64,000 nucleotides of DNA from an uncultured Bacteroidia bacterium (GCA_902800045.1 CADCCZ010000001.1:787346-851345); one strand, 5' to 3'. Shown: positions 43,418-53,224, counted from the stretch's first letter. Notes: a model not told the origin generated them from the letters alone. Program-made: numbers and translations.

Positions 43418-44482
43418 TTATAAAGGCACATTTGTCTTGTCAAAAAGAATGTCTTCTGATGTTTTGTTTGGAGGAAAGGTCAAAAAATCTTCAGAAATTT
43501 CAAGGCCCATATTAGAAACCAACTTTTCAACATTAGGGTTGTTGTCTTTCATGTCTTCCAAAGTTTGCATTTTTTCTTCTAAGAATGCCTGTCGCTCCTT
43601 TTCTCTCAAAGTAGGGTCTAGCTCCATAACAATCGAATACCAGCCCTCTGGCTTTAATACATCTTCGATTGGCGGGTCGGATGCTTTGTACTTGTTGTCA
43701 AGTGCTAAGTATGCATATTTTTTTGCCACGTTAGTGTATAAGAACCTATTTGAAGTGTTGTCTTTGCTCAAATCCTTTAATTCTTGACTTTCAGAGATGT
43801 TTTTTGTAACATGGTAGTTCCAATCGTAAAACTGGCTAACAGTTTGCTGGCAGTTTAATTTCTGAAGATAATACAATGCAAAGCTGACATCTTGGAAAAG
43901 AATAGGTGTTATTTCATTGACATCGTCATCGTATGCATACCTGTCCAAATAAAAATTATTGTTGTCCAGACACACATCGTGGATTATGTTGTATAGTAAG
44001 TCTCTGCCTTCATCTTCCTTAATGCGTATTCCTGAGTGATAAGCGACAGCAAGGTATTCGATGGGGGAAAGTTTGTCCTTTTCGATGACGAAATTTTTAT
44101 CATCCGCCATTCTCATACATATAAAGAAGTAGTTCCTTCTATGAGTAAACTTTTCGATATTCTCGGAAATGTATTCGGTGGGGAAGTGGCGTATTGCAAT
44201 CCAGGAGCATTTTTCTTCGTGGAATTGTTCCCAGAGTTCCTTTATCTTGGGTTCGAACGACTTGTCCCATAACTCAAGAGCCATTGAGTATCCCCATTGC
44301 CTGTCTGTTTTGCTCGAATCAAGGAATGCAAGGATAATTTTCTTTTGGTCTTTCCAGTCGAGATATTTGAATCTCCATTGTATTTCTTTGCGCGATTCGG
44401 AGACTTTGCCACTTTTCTTGTCGATATAGTTTTTTATCAGTTGCGCAATGGGCGCATTCCTTTTTTTGTCGTAGTCTTTCAT
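43418..44482 (-). CDS. Hypothetical protein (354 aa)
   Basis: A soluble, mostly helical protein without a signal peptide. The N-terminal third (SRKEIQWRFKYLDWKDQKKIILAFLDSSKTDRQWGYSMALELWDKSFEPKIKELW) looks like paired helices of HEAT/ARM type. The rest contains many aromatic residues and two acidic stretches. I do not recognise a family or a catalytic motif. The end of the protein is low in structure (FPPNKTSEDILFDKTNVPL). It lies 94 bp downstream of the DUF5606 gene, with a probable terminator between them, so it is probably transcribed alone. Confidence 0.6.
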   Translation of the reverse strand: MKDYDKKRNAPIAQLIKNYIDKKSGKVSESRKEIQWRFKYLDWKDQKKIILAFLDSSKTDRQWGYSMALELWDKSFEPKIKELWEQFHEEKCSWIAIRHFPTEYISENIEKFTHRRNYFFICMRMADDKNFVIEKDKLSPIEYLAVAYHSGIRIKEDEGRDLLYNIIHDVCLDNNNFYLDRYAYDDDVNEITPILFQDVSFALYYLQKLNCQQTVSQFYDWNYHVTKNISESQELKDLSKDNTSNRFLYTNVAKKYAYLALDNKYKASDPPIEDVLKPEGWYSIVMELDPTLREKERQAFLEEKMQTLEDMKDNNPNVEKLVSNMGLEISEDFLTFPPNKTSEDILFDKTNVPL

Positions 44483-44504
44483 ATAATTAAGATTGGTTTA
44501 TTGT

Positions 44505-44538
44505 GAAAAATATGGCAAAGACGATTGCCTTTGCCATA
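44505..44538 (-). terminator. Probable terminator of the DUF5606 gene
   Basis: Perfect 10-bp stem TATGGCAAAG (44511-44520) / CTTTGCCATA (44529-44538) with an 8-base loop, followed on the minus strand by TTTTTC. The short T-tract makes it weaker than the others. Confidence 0.6.
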
Positions 44539-44576
44539 AATATTTATTTTATCTGAAAACTAAAGTTTTATCTCGG

Positions 44577-45047
44577 TTATTCAGCTTTTTCTTCCTTAGC
44601 TTCAGCTTCGGCAGCTTCTTTCTCTGCATTTGCCTTTTCTTCCAAGTATTCCTTTATAGATTCCTCGGTGATGATGCCCTTTTCTACCAAGAGATTGTAC
44701 CATGAAACAATCTTCTTGATGTCGGACATATAGACCTTTTCCTTTTCGTAGTTGGGGAGAACTTTCTCGAAGAACGCTGCAAGTTCGGTATTTGCCGACT
44801 TTGCTGTTACGTCGGTAATGGCACCTTTGTACTGGTTGAAAATGTTTACAAAGACATCCTTCAGTGGAGTGTCGTCGTCGTATGTGTAAACGGTTATGTC
44901 TTCAAGTGTGCTTATGCGTGATGTTGAGAATGCCGGCATACGCTTGCCAGTGATTAACGATTCAACAATGACACTGGTGTTTTTTCTCGATACAAGCTTC
45001 AATAGTCCAGGTTGACCAGCTATTGACAAAATTCCTTCTAAAAACAT
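44577..45047 (-). CDS. DUF5606 domain protein
   Basis: 156 residues, beginning MFLEGILSIAGQPGLLKLVS, the conserved N-terminus of this Bacteroidota-restricted family: an SH3-like first part (KNTSVIVESLITGKRMPAF, ISTLEDITVYTYDDDTPLKDVF) followed by a helical part (YEKEKVYMSDIKKIVSWYNLLVEKG). The C-terminus is a charged EKANAEKEAAEAEAKEEKAE tail, probably disordered. Cytoplasmic; function unknown. A TACTTTTG -7 box lies 30 bp upstream. Confidence 0.82.
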   Translation of the reverse strand: MFLEGILSIAGQPGLLKLVSRKNTSVIVESLITGKRMPAFSTSRISTLEDITVYTYDDDTPLKDVFVNIFNQYKGAITDVTAKSANTELAAFFEKVLPNYEKEKVYMSDIKKIVSWYNLLVEKGIITEESIKEYLEEKANAEKEAAEAEAKEEKAE

Positions 45048-45076
45048 AATTTCAATATCATTTAAAATTTAGGTTG

Positions 45077-45084
45077 CAAAAGTA
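45077..45084 (-). promoter_or_regulatory. -7 box of the DUF5606 gene
   Basis: CAAAAGTA on the plus strand (TACTTTTG on the minus strand), 29 bp upstream of ATG 45047. Confidence 0.6.
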
Positions 45085-45183
45085 GTGTATGAATTTTTAA
45101 ATCAAAGAAATTTTTTCTCTGTTTTTTTAACAACTATGGTTAGTTTACGAATATTGAGCGATGTAGGATTTGCATTTTAATTA

Positions 45184-47640
45184 TTAGAAACTGATAGTTA
45201 CACCACCTGAGAATGTGATTCCTGCTTGCGGGAAAAATATTGTCCACGATTTCTGTGCGCCCTGCTCGTACCATAACCCGCCGTATGCATTGTCGCAGAA
45301 CTGTGTGTTGAACAGATTGTTGATCTCGAACTTGAAACGTAACGACTTGACGTATTTGGCGACAATTTCGTAGTCGAAACCTATGCTGCTGATGCTATAT
45401 GGCTTTAACATTCTGTCGTTGCTTGCGGTATTGTCGATGTACTGCTTGCCAATAAACTTTACATTATAATATAAGTGGAAGTTTCCAAATGCGTTGTAGC
45501 TTATGTTTCCTGCCGCAACAATTTCGGGCGAATATGCGGGACAAGTTTCGCCAGTATGGAATTCTTCTGTGCTTTCGTTCAGATACTCGTCGTAGGTTTG
45601 TGCAAGGTAAACGTAATCCTTTATTCTGTTTCGGCTGAATGTCGCATTAGCTTCGATGTTTAGCTTGCGGTGGAGGGTAACTCGTGCCGTCAATTCTATT
45701 CCGCTGCGATAGCTCTTGTCAACATTGGTCATTATATAGTATCCGTTCTGCAAGAATTCGCCTGTGGGAACAATCTGGTTTTCGAAATCCATATAATATA
45801 GGTTCAGTTCGCCAGAAAATATTTTTGATTTATATGAGTACCCAAGTTCGTAGTCGATAAGTGTTTCGGGTTCGATGGACTTTTTGTTCACAACAGCATC
45901 CTTTATGCTGTTGCGGGAAGGCTCCCTGTTTGTTCGGGCAACCGAAGCATAAAGTCTCATTTTGGGCGTAATCTGATAGTTTATGCCGCCTTTGGGGTTG
46001 AAGAAATTGTAGTCGTTGTCCTCGTTCATCATCATCATCTGTTCGCTTGGCAGTAAGTTGCAGTCGTAACCGTTCATTTCGTGGTTGATAGCCCTGTATT
46101 GCAGGTCAGCGTACAAAGTTATCTTGTCGATGATTGTATATCCAGCCTTGTAGTATGCGCTGAATTCGGCCTTGTTGCTTTTGTTGCGGTACCATTCGTA
46201 GTCCTTGTAGCTGCTGCTGGCATATTGTGTCCAGATTAGATTTCCATAATATTGTCCCGAATATACGTATCCCGAAGCTCCGAAGGTATTAACGAAGTTT
46301 CCTATATTATGTGTTGCCGAGACTATGCCGTTGTAGAAGTTGTTTGTTGTCATTCTGCGCCTTATGAGGTCGGTTTTTGAGATTGTAGCGGTAGTTGTAA
46401 ATGCTGTTTCGTTGTCGGTGACGACGACTGGCAGTGTAAGGTCGGGAAGCATATAGCTCGAAAATGCCTGTCCGTTCTTGTATTCTTCAATATATCCGTC
46501 GCCACGGTTGTAGTGCAGCTTTATGTTAAGTTCGACATTGCTCCATATTTTCTGCGAGTATATCAGCTGGACGTGTGTCTGCGTGAAGTTTTCTGCTTCG
46601 TCGTAATATTGCTTTTTGCCATTTATGTCGAAATATTCTCCCGAAGCATTGTATCGGCGGTTTGTCTCAAGCAGGTTAGCCGGACAGCCCCACATTGTTA
46701 TTCCCGACTTCTGCTTGCCATATATTATGTTTGCACTCAACGAGTTGCTCTTGCCACGCCATATTGCACTTATCATAACGGTGTTTTGATTTGTGCCCGA
46801 CCTGTCGATGTATCCGTCGCTCTTTATCTTTGCCATTCTGAGGTCAATGGAAAAACCATTTTTCATAATTCCCGTGCCAGCCGAGATGCTAGCCTTTATG
46901 GTGTTGTGCGAACCGCTCATTACTGTTAGGTCTCCGTAAGGTTTTGCACTTGGCGATTCAGTTGAGATGTCAATGCTAGAGCCGTATGCATACGAACCGT
47001 TAGTCGAAGAGCCTGTTCCTCGGGTTATTTTTATATTGTCGGACGAAGTTGCAAGGTCGGGCAGATGATGCCAAAGTACGCGTCGCGATTCTGCATCGGT
47101 CAGTTGTATGCCGTTTAGTGTGACATTTGTGGCTTCGCTGCTCATTCCACGTATGCGGAAATCGGTGAAACCAATGCCTAGTCCGTTTTCCGACAGCGCA
47201 ACAAACGATGGTGTCTGCTCGAGGATATATGGAAGATCGCGTACAATATTTTTTGTAGTTATGTATTCGTGGTCGTAGTTTTCGCTTGTCATCGGTGTGC
47301 GCTGGTCCGAAATATTGTCGAGTACGTGTAGACTGTCGGTTGGCTTGTATTCGGGCTGCATTACTATTGTGCCCATGTTTATGTCGGCATCGACAGCAAT
47401 TTTTTCGTCGTGTGGCTCGTATCCGCTGTAGGTGATGACGATTCTTTGTGTGCCTTTTCTGCATTTGACGGCAAATCGGCCGTCGTTATCGGTCGTACAA
47501 CTTTGGATTGATCCGCCAATCATAACCTTGGCGCAATACAGAGGCTTGCCATCGTTGTCGGTTACTACGCCGGTAATGTTCTGCGACAGACATATTGCCG
47601 TCACAAAAATCAGCGATATTGACAAGATGAAGCGTTCCAT
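45184..47640 (-). CDS. TonB-dependent outer-membrane receptor
   Basis: 818 residues. The signal peptide is ILSISLIFVTAICLSQ. A CarboxypepD_reg-like domain follows (ITGVVTDNDGKPLYCAKVMI... DGRFAVKCRKGTQRIVITYSGYEP). The plug domain shows EQTPSFVALSENGLGIGFTDFRIRGMSSEATNVTLNGIQLTDAESR. The 22-strand barrel ends FKFEINNLFNTQFCDNAYGG...FFPQAGITFSGGVTISF, with aromatic terminal residue F. Likely imports a siderophore, cobalamin or other small ligand energised by TonB. No SusD partner, periplasmic binding protein or regulator is adjacent, so it is not a SusCD pair and the substrate cannot be told. A TAAATTTG -7 box lies 65 bp upstream. Confidence 0.9.
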   Translation of the reverse strand: MERFILSISLIFVTAICLSQNITGVVTDNDGKPLYCAKVMIGGSIQSCTTDNDGRFAVKCRKGTQRIVITYSGYEPHDEKIAVDADINMGTIVMQPEYKPTDSLHVLDNISDQRTPMTSENYDHEYITTKNIVRDLPYILEQTPSFVALSENGLGIGFTDFRIRGMSSEATNVTLNGIQLTDAESRRVLWHHLPDLATSSDNIKITRGTGSSTNGSYAYGSSIDISTESPSAKPYGDLTVMSGSHNTIKASISAGTGIMKNGFSIDLRMAKIKSDGYIDRSGTNQNTVMISAIWRGKSNSLSANIIYGKQKSGITMWGCPANLLETNRRYNASGEYFDINGKKQYYDEAENFTQTHVQLIYSQKIWSNVELNIKLHYNRGDGYIEEYKNGQAFSSYMLPDLTLPVVVTDNETAFTTTATISKTDLIRRRMTTNNFYNGIVSATHNIGNFVNTFGASGYVYSGQYYGNLIWTQYASSSYKDYEWYRNKSNKAEFSAYYKAGYTIIDKITLYADLQYRAINHEMNGYDCNLLPSEQMMMMNEDNDYNFFNPKGGINYQITPKMRLYASVARTNREPSRNSIKDAVVNKKSIEPETLIDYELGYSYKSKIFSGELNLYYMDFENQIVPTGEFLQNGYYIMTNVDKSYRSGIELTARVTLHRKLNIEANATFSRNRIKDYVYLAQTYDEYLNESTEEFHTGETCPAYSPEIVAAGNISYNAFGNFHLYYNVKFIGKQYIDNTASNDRMLKPYSISSIGFDYEIVAKYVKSLRFKFEINNLFNTQFCDNAYGGLWYEQGAQKSWTIFFPQAGITFSGGVTISF

Positions 47641-47705
47641 CGGGCGTAGATATTACTCTTTGTTCAATTAAATCCTTACAATACAGGGATAAAACGTTAC
47701 AAACT

Positions 47706-47713
47706 CAAATTTA
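47706..47713 (-). promoter_or_regulatory. -7 box of the TonB receptor gene
   Basis: CAAATTTA on the plus strand (TAAATTTG on the minus strand), 65 bp upstream of ATG 47640. Confidence 0.5.
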
Positions 47714-47770
47714 TTTTTCGACAGCGAAAATAATGTTTTTTGCGAAAACCAGCAAGTCGGAAATTTTGTT

Positions 47771-47778
47771 TAAATTTG
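47771..47778 (+). promoter_or_regulatory. -7 box of the zinc-ribbon/aminopeptidase pair
   Basis: TAAATTTG, 21 bp upstream of ATG 47800. Confidence 0.6.
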
Positions 47779-47799
47779 CACTGATAAACGGAATTTGAT

Positions 47800-48174
47800 A
47801 TGAAAAGAATTTGTCCAGTCTGCCATACGGAATTCGACGGTCGCGCCGACAAGAAATTCTGCTGCGACCAGTGCCGTAATACCTATAATAATCAATTGAA
47901 ACAGGAAGACAACAACGTTACGTACAAGATTAACCGAGTGCTGAAGAAAAACCGTCAGATTTTGAGCGAACTGTATGCAAAAGCTGAAAAGCCAGATAAG
48001 GAACGCCATTCGGTTCCGAAGGACAAGCTGCAGAAGGAGGGCTTCAAGTTCGACTATATGACAAATATCTATCGAACTAAGATGGATAAGGTTTACTATT
48101 ACTGCTACGATTATGGATATTATGTCGATAATGATTTCGTGGTGATAGTACAAAAGAAGGAATACGTTGATTAA
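47800..48174 (+). CDS. Small zinc-ribbon protein
   Basis: 124 residues. The N-terminus holds a treble-clef/zinc-ribbon motif: CPVCHTEFDGRADKKFCCDQC, with Cys5, Cys8, Cys21 or Cys22 and Cys25 as likely ligands, then RNTYNNQLKQEDNN as in DUF2116-like ribbons. The middle is a basic helix (INRVLKKNRQILSELYAKAE). The C-terminus is a tyrosine-rich strand region (VYYYCYDYGYYVDND). Nucleic-acid or protein binding is possible; the function is unknown. It is 13 bp upstream of the leucyl aminopeptidase and shares its promoter. Confidence 0.78.
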   Translation: MKRICPVCHTEFDGRADKKFCCDQCRNTYNNQLKQEDNNVTYKINRVLKKNRQILSELYAKAEKPDKERHSVPKDKLQKEGFKFDYMTNIYRTKMDKVYYYCYDYGYYVDNDFVVIVQKKEYVD

Positions 48175-48187
48175 AAACAAGATACAG

Positions 48188-49603
48188 ATGATAAGTAAAG
48201 TTGAAAAATACGATAACTGCGGTAGTGTCGCTTACATTGTCGCCGATGTTGACAAGATAAAAACATTAGGTCTCGGAGAAAAAGAATCAGAATATTTGCA
48301 CAAAACCTTCGAAAAAAAGGATTACGCTATGCTGAACCTTTACGACAGATTGTGCTTTGTGGTTAAACCGAACGCTAAAAAATCACTTGACGAGCAGCGC
48401 GAGAGCGTTCGTATCTGCGGATGTTCTATTTCCGATACGCTTAATGCTCAGAAATATACGTCGGTAAGTATTGTCGACCTTACTGGCAATGACTTTAGTG
48501 TTGATTTGGCAGAGGGAATAGAACTTGCAAACTATCGCTTCGACAAATATTTGTCGAAAAAGAAAGACGTTTCGCTGTCGGAAGTGAAGATTTGCGGTGA
48601 TGCCTGCGAAAAGAAAATTGCTCGCATCAATAGTCTTGTAAAGGGCGTTTTCGTTGCACGCGACATTGTAAACGAGCCTCTGTCGTACATGACAGCCAAG
48701 AAATTGGCAGAAACCGTCGAGGAAGTTGGTAAGTCGTGCGGATTTAAGACCGAAATACTCGACAAGATGCAGATTGAGAGCCTGAAAATGGGCGGACTTC
48801 TTGCCGTAAACCGTGGTAGCGTTGAGCCTCCGACATTCAGCATACTGAAATGGGAACCCGAAAATGCAATAAACGAGCGTCCGTATGTTCTTGTTGGCAA
48901 GGGACTTGTGTTCGATACTGGTGGCTACGACCTGAAGCCATCGAGTTCGATGGATACAATGAAGAGCGACAAGGCTGGTGGTGCTGCAGTGGTAGGCACA
49001 ATAGCTGCGCTCGCTATGGCGAAGGTTCCTGTGAAGGTTTACGGACTTGTGCCGGCAACAGAAAATAGGATAGGAGCTACTGCGTATGTTCCCGAGGACA
49101 TTATCACTATGTACGATGGTACGACTGTCGAGATTGCCAACACCGATGCCGAAGGCCGATTGATTCTTGCCGATGCTCTGTCGTATGCAAAGAAGTACAA
49201 TCCCGAACTTGTAATCGACATGGCAACGCTTACTGGCGCTGCAATGGTTGCCGTAGGCGAAAAGAATACCGCAGTGCTCGGAACATCGCCAGATGATATT
49301 GCAAAACTAAAGGAATGCGGCTTCAACGTGTGGGAACGACTGATAGAACTGCCTTTGTGGGACGATTTTGCCGAACAGCTGGAGTCGCCGATTGCCGATC
49401 TGAAGAACTGCGGCAAACGTTATGGCGGAACAATTACCGCAGCAATGTTCCTAAAGCATTTTACCGACTACAAGTGGGTTCATCTCGACATTGCAGGACC
49501 GGCTTTCACCGAAAAGAAGGACTCGTATCGCGGAAATGGCGGAACATCGGTGCCGACAAGACTGCTGTTCAAGTATTTTACCGAAATGACAAAAAACAAT
49601 TAA
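48188..49603 (+). CDS. Leucyl aminopeptidase (M17)
   Basis: 471 residues from ATG 48188; an in-frame TTG at 48167 overlaps the upstream stop and is rejected. The catalytic M17 domain shows VLVGKGLVFDTGGYDLKPSSSMDTMKSDKAGGAAVVG (two metal-binding Asp and the catalytic Lys region) and the family signature NTDAEGRLILADALSYA, then MATLTGAAMVAVGEKNTAVLG. The end (GNGGTSVPTRLLFKYFTEM) fits. It is a cytoplasmic di-metal exopeptidase that removes N-terminal amino acids during peptide recycling. The N-terminal domain (~150 residues) is poorly conserved, as usual. Confidence 0.92.
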   Translation: MISKVEKYDNCGSVAYIVADVDKIKTLGLGEKESEYLHKTFEKKDYAMLNLYDRLCFVVKPNAKKSLDEQRESVRICGCSISDTLNAQKYTSVSIVDLTGNDFSVDLAEGIELANYRFDKYLSKKKDVSLSEVKICGDACEKKIARINSLVKGVFVARDIVNEPLSYMTAKKLAETVEEVGKSCGFKTEILDKMQIESLKMGGLLAVNRGSVEPPTFSILKWEPENAINERPYVLVGKGLVFDTGGYDLKPSSSMDTMKSDKAGGAAVVGTIAALAMAKVPVKVYGLVPATENRIGATAYVPEDIITMYDGTTVEIANTDAEGRLILADALSYAKKYNPELVIDMATLTGAAMVAVGEKNTAVLGTSPDDIAKLKECGFNVWERLIELPLWDDFAEQLESPIADLKNCGKRYGGTITAAMFLKHFTDYKWVHLDIAGPAFTEKKDSYRGNGGTSVPTRLLFKYFTEMTKNN

Positions 49604-49681
49604 TAATTGATAATTAACAATGTACAATTGAATAGTTGAATTTTTGAATCATTGAATTTTCAAATCATCAAATCTTCAAAT
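49601..49681. repeat. Composite oligo-repeat between leucyl aminopeptidase gene and pdxA
   Basis: AATAATTGATAATTAACAATGTACAATTG (AT family) is followed by GAATCATTGAATTTTCAAATCATCAAATCTTCAAAT (ATCAAATC family). The order is the same as at 27.33-27.45 kb, but here without the GC hairpin. Confidence 0.75.
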
Positions 49682-49723
49682 AAAATTGTATCTTCGCAAA
49701 AATTTTTTTGAAATTATATTACT

Positions 49724-50788
49724 ATGACAAAAATAAAAATAGGATTTACCCCCGGCGATATCAACGGAATTGGTTACGAGGTGATACTCAAATCGTTGAT
49801 GGACATTAAGAATATTCCCAATGCAGTTACTATTATTTATGGTTCTCCCAAAATTCTTGCCTACTACAAGAAGAATCTGGGAAGCAATATAAATACCACA
49901 ACGATTAATTCGGCGGAAGAAGCTAAGAATAATGGTATATATGTTATAAACTGCAACAGCGAAGATATCCGCGTCGAAGTGGGCAAGTCGAACGAAATAG
50001 CAGGTTTGGCATCGTATCAGGCTCTCGAAAAGGCTGTTGCCGACCTCAAGAACAAAGAAATCGACATTCTTGTAACTGGACCTATTAATAAATGGAACAT
50101 CCAGTCGGCTGGCTTCAATTTCCCTGGACATACCGAATACCTTGCTCAGCAGTTCAATGCCGACAAATGTCTGATGCTAATGTGCAGCGAGGCTTTGCGA
50201 GTAGGCGTGGCAACCGGACATATTCCTATTTCGGAAGTTTCGAAGGCTCTTACAAAAGAGCTGTTGCTCGAGAAACTTGAATTGCTCAACGATTCGCTGA
50301 AGCGTGATTTTGTCGTGCGCAAGCCACGTATAGCAGTTCTCGGTCTCAATCCGCATTGCGGCGACCATGGTGTTATTGGTAACGAAGAAGAAACAATTAT
50401 TATCCCAGCTATAAACGAGGCTCGCGAGAAGGATATTCTTGCTTTCGGTCCGTATTCAGCCGACGGTTTCTTCGGTTCGGGCGATTTCAAGAAGTTCGAT
50501 GCTGTGCTTGCAATGTACCACGATCAGGGATTGGCTCCGTTCAAGGCACTGACATTCGACGACGGTGTGAACTACACCGCTGGTCTGCCGATTGTACGAA
50601 CTTCGCCGGCTCACGGAACCGCATACGAAATTGCTGGTAAGAATCAGGCCAATTATTTGCCGATGTGCAACGCAATTCGTATGGCTGTCGATATCTACAA
50701 TAACCGCAGAAGCCTGGAGAATTTGGAAGAGTCACGTCACAATGTTGACGAATACAATATCAATGAAATTAATGAAGTTGACGAATAA
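49724..50788 (+). CDS. pdxA: 4-hydroxythreonine-4-phosphate dehydrogenase
   Basis: NAD+-dependent enzyme of DXP-dependent vitamin B6 (PLP) biosynthesis. 354 residues. Motifs: IGFTPGDINGIGYEVILKSL at the N-terminus, LVTGPINKWNIQSAGFNFPGHTEYLAQQF (metal and substrate His), LGLNPHCGDHGVIGNEE and AMYHDQGLAPFKALTFDDGVNYTAGLPIVRTSPAHGTAYEIAGK with the remaining His ligands. pdxJ is not adjacent. The malic enzyme gene follows 6 bp downstream, so both are cotranscribed. A TATCTTCG element 28 bp upstream is a near-consensus -7 box. Confidence 0.93.
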   Translation: MTKIKIGFTPGDINGIGYEVILKSLMDIKNIPNAVTIIYGSPKILAYYKKNLGSNINTTTINSAEEAKNNGIYVINCNSEDIRVEVGKSNEIAGLASYQALEKAVADLKNKEIDILVTGPINKWNIQSAGFNFPGHTEYLAQQFNADKCLMLMCSEALRVGVATGHIPISEVSKALTKELLLEKLELLNDSLKRDFVVRKPRIAVLGLNPHCGDHGVIGNEEETIIIPAINEAREKDILAFGPYSADGFFGSGDFKKFDAVLAMYHDQGLAPFKALTFDDGVNYTAGLPIVRTSPAHGTAYEIAGKNQANYLPMCNAIRMAVDIYNNRRSLENLEESRHNVDEYNINEINEVDE

Positions 50789-50794
50789 ATAATT

Positions 50795-52096
50795 ATGAGC
50801 TTATACACAAAACAAGATGCCCTCGACTATCATAGCCAAGGCAGAAAAGGAAAGATAGAGGTTGTTTCGACAAAGGACTTCCGCACACAGAAGGACTTGT
50901 CGCTTGCATATACACCTGGTGTGGCAGAACCTTGCTTGGAAATTAAGGACGACAAGCAGAAAGTTTACGACTACACGGCTAAGGGAAACCTTGTAGCTGT
51001 AGTCAGCAATGGAACTGCAGTCCTTGGTCTGGGTGATATTGGTCCAGAAGCAGGTAAGCCTGTTATGGAAGGCAAGGGCTTGTTGTTCAAGTCGTTTGCC
51101 GATGTTGATGTGTTCGATATTGAAATCAACGAGAAGGATCCGCAGAAGGTTGTGGAGATTGTGAAGGCTCTCGAACCGACATTTGGCGGTATCAACCTCG
51201 AGGACATCAAGGCTCCCGAATGCTTCTATATTGAAACTGAGTTGAAGAAGCAGATGAACATTCCTGTTTTCCACGACGACCAGCACGGAACTGCTATTAT
51301 TTCGGGTGCAGCCTTGCTCAACGCACTGAAGATTGCAGGCAAGAAAATCGACGAGGTTAAGGTGGTGTTCAACGGGGCAGGTGCGGCAGGCATAAGCTGT
51401 GCACGTCTGTTCTGCACTTTGGGCGTAAAGCGTGAAAACATAGTCCTTTGCGATAGCAAGGGCGTTGTTCGTGCCGACAATCCGAAACTTACCGAGCAGA
51501 AGCGTGAGTTTGCAACTACACGCGACCTTCATACTTTGGCTGAGGCTATGGTCGGTGCCGATGTTTTCGCAGGTGTTTCGGTTGGCAATGTCGTTTCGAA
51601 GGAAATGATGAAGACTATGGCAAAGGACCCAGTTGTATTCGCTATGGCAAATCCAACTCCCGAAATATCGTACGAAGATGCTAAGGAATCGCGTCCCGAT
51701 GTTATAATTGCAACAGGTAGAAGCGATTATCCGAACCAGGTGAACAATGTGCTAGGTTTCCCGTTCATTTTCCGTGGTGCTTTGGACGTTTGTGCAACCC
51801 AGATCAACGAGGAGATGAAGATTGCTGCATCGCACGCTTTGGCCGACCTTGCAATGGAACCGGTTCCTGACTATGTTTGCGAAGCTTACAATGTCGATAA
51901 GATTGAATTTGGTCGCGAATACATAATTCCGAAGCCATTGGATTTGCGTGTAATAGAATGTGTTGCACCTGCTGTTGCAAAGGCCGCTATGGAAACTGGT
52001 GTCGCCCGTCGTAACATTACCGATTGGAACGAGTACAAGCTTCAGCTTCGTGCAAGGGTAAGAAGGGTACACGAAAACTATGCAAAGACGAGGTAA
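50795..52096 (+). CDS. Malic enzyme, short form without phosphotransacetylase domain
   Basis: Oxidative decarboxylation of malate to pyruvate. 433 residues: the N-terminal catalytic domain has [57 protein letters not shown] and the DDQHGTAI loop with metal-binding Asp. The NAD(P)-binding domain has [21 protein letters not shown] and [18 protein letters not shown]. MaeB-type enzymes of ~760 residues carry an added PTA-like domain, which is absent here; the gene stops cleanly and no remnant follows. NAD versus NADP use is not clear. Translated 6 bp after pdxA. Confidence 0.9.
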   Translation: MSLYTKQDALDYHSQGRKGKIEVVSTKDFRTQKDLSLAYTPGVAEPCLEIKDDKQKVYDYTAKGNLVAVVSNGTAVLGLGDIGPEAGKPVMEGKGLLFKSFADVDVFDIEINEKDPQKVVEIVKALEPTFGGINLEDIKAPECFYIETELKKQMNIPVFHDDQHGTAIISGAALLNALKIAGKKIDEVKVVFNGAGAAGISCARLFCTLGVKRENIVLCDSKGVVRADNPKLTEQKREFATTRDLHTLAEAMVGADVFAGVSVGNVVSKEMMKTMAKDPVVFAMANPTPEISYEDAKESRPDVIIATGRSDYPNQVNNVLGFPFIFRGALDVCATQINEEMKIAASHALADLAMEPVPDYVCEAYNVDKIEFGREYIIPKPLDLRVIECVAPAVAKAAMETGVARRNITDWNEYKLQLRARVRRVHENYAKTR

Positions 52097-52097
52097 G

Positions 52098-52150
52098 GGA
52101 CAATGGACAATTAACAATTAACAATTGACAATGGGCAATTGATAAAAATT
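52098..52150. repeat. TTAACAATTGACAAT-type oligo-repeat after malic enzyme gene
   Basis: GGGACAATGGACAATTAACAATTAACAATTGACAATGGGCAATTGATAA starts right after the stop codon; same family as other copies in the window. Confidence 0.75.
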
Positions 52151-52210
52151 GCAATAACCATTGGACCTTGAACTATAAACAAAAAACAACCGATAATAGA
52201 CATTATTGTC

Positions 52211-53224
52211 ATGAGGAATTTGGTTCTGCCGATAGTGATGATGTTCGTTAGCCTGGGCGGTTTTGCTCAGACTAAGAGCATCTTGTTTGTAGGTAACAGC
52301 TACACACACTGCAACGATGGCGTCGACAAGATGCTGGTGTCGCTGGCAGCGTCAAAAGGTATCGAGATTTATGCCGAGTCGTCGGCTATTGGCGGTTACT
52401 CGTTGCAAAGGCATTGTAGTAATCAGCAGACTCTTTCGAAAATTAAATCCAAGGCTTGGGACTATGTCGTTTTGCAGGAACTTAGTACCAATCCCTGCTA
52501 TCCGCCCGAGGTTGTCGATACGCTTACCTACCCATACGCCAAGATCCTTAGCGACATGGTTCACGACAACAATTACTGCACCCAGCTTATGTTTTACATG
52601 ACGTGGGGACGAAAGAATGGCTACATAAGCGACACTACCTATATGCCTTTGACTACCTTCAACGGTATGCAGAAGCGTCTTGCCGAAAGTTACTGTGAAA
52701 TGGCAGCCGACAACGATGGTGCAGTAGCACCTGTGGGCATGGCATGGAAATATGTGCGCGACAATTATCCGGAAATTGAACTATACACCGAAGACAAAAG
52801 TCATCCGAGTCCGCAGGGTACATATTTGGCTGCATGTGTGTTTTATGCGTCAATATTCAAGGAGTCGCCCGAGGGCGCATCATACACATACGGACTTCCG
52901 CAGTCCGAAGCGGCTATCTTGCAGCAGGCGGCATCGGTTGTGGTGTTCCGAAGCATGGCCGAATGGCGTCTCGACCAGAAGCCCAGATGCGAGGAATATG
53001 CAAATGGAAAACGTAACCGCGCTTCGTTTGCAAATATTGTCATCGACGGGAAATTACAGTTCGACCGAAATATAATCGTCGATTATTCAATTTATACCTA
53101 TACGGGAAGGTTGTGCAAGCAGGGGACTCTCCACGGCGATAGTATCGATGTGTCCGATTTCCGCTCGGGACTTTATCTTATAAAGCTTGCCGACGGCGAA
53201 ACACATAAGTTTGTAGTGGAGTAA
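52211..53224 (+). CDS. DUF4886 SGNH-like hydrolase with T9SS type A domain, copy 1
   Basis: 337 residues. The signal peptide is LPIVMMFVSLGGFAQ. The SGNH-type core begins KSILFVGNSYTHCNDG (catalytic Ser30), continues WDYVVLQELSTNPCYPP, then YMTWGRKNGYISDTTY, and has the Asp195-His198 pair in EDKSHPSPQGTYLAA. This is the DUF4886 pattern, probably an esterase acting on a surface or extracellular glycan. The end (YSIYTYTGRLCKQGTLHG... SGLYLIKLADGETHKFVVE) is a type A sorting domain, so the protein is probably secreted by T9SS. A related gene lies 168 bp downstream. The substrate is unknown. Confidence 0.82.
   Translation: MRNLVLPIVMMFVSLGGFAQTKSILFVGNSYTHCNDGVDKMLVSLAASKGIEIYAESSAIGGYSLQRHCSNQQTLSKIKSKAWDYVVLQELSTNPCYPPEVVDTLTYPYAKILSDMVHDNNYCTQLMFYMTWGRKNGYISDTTYMPLTTFNGMQKRLAESYCEMAADNDGAVAPVGMAWKYVRDNYPEIELYTEDKSHPSPQGTYLAACVFYASIFKESPEGASYTYGLPQSEAAILQQAASVVVFRSMAEWRLDQKPRCEEYANGKRNRASFANIVIDGKLQFDRNIIVDYSIYTYTGRLCKQGTLHGDSIDVSDFRSGLYLIKLADGETHKFVVE

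Noticed and set aside
45184..47640. SusCD polysaccharide utilisation locus
   Set aside because: The TonB receptor has no SusD partner, no glycoside hydrolases and no regulator nearby.
50795..52096. Truncated MaeB
   Set aside because: The gene ends cleanly after a complete NAD(P)-binding domain, and no phosphotransacetylase remnant follows, so it is a short-form malic enzyme rather than a broken long one.
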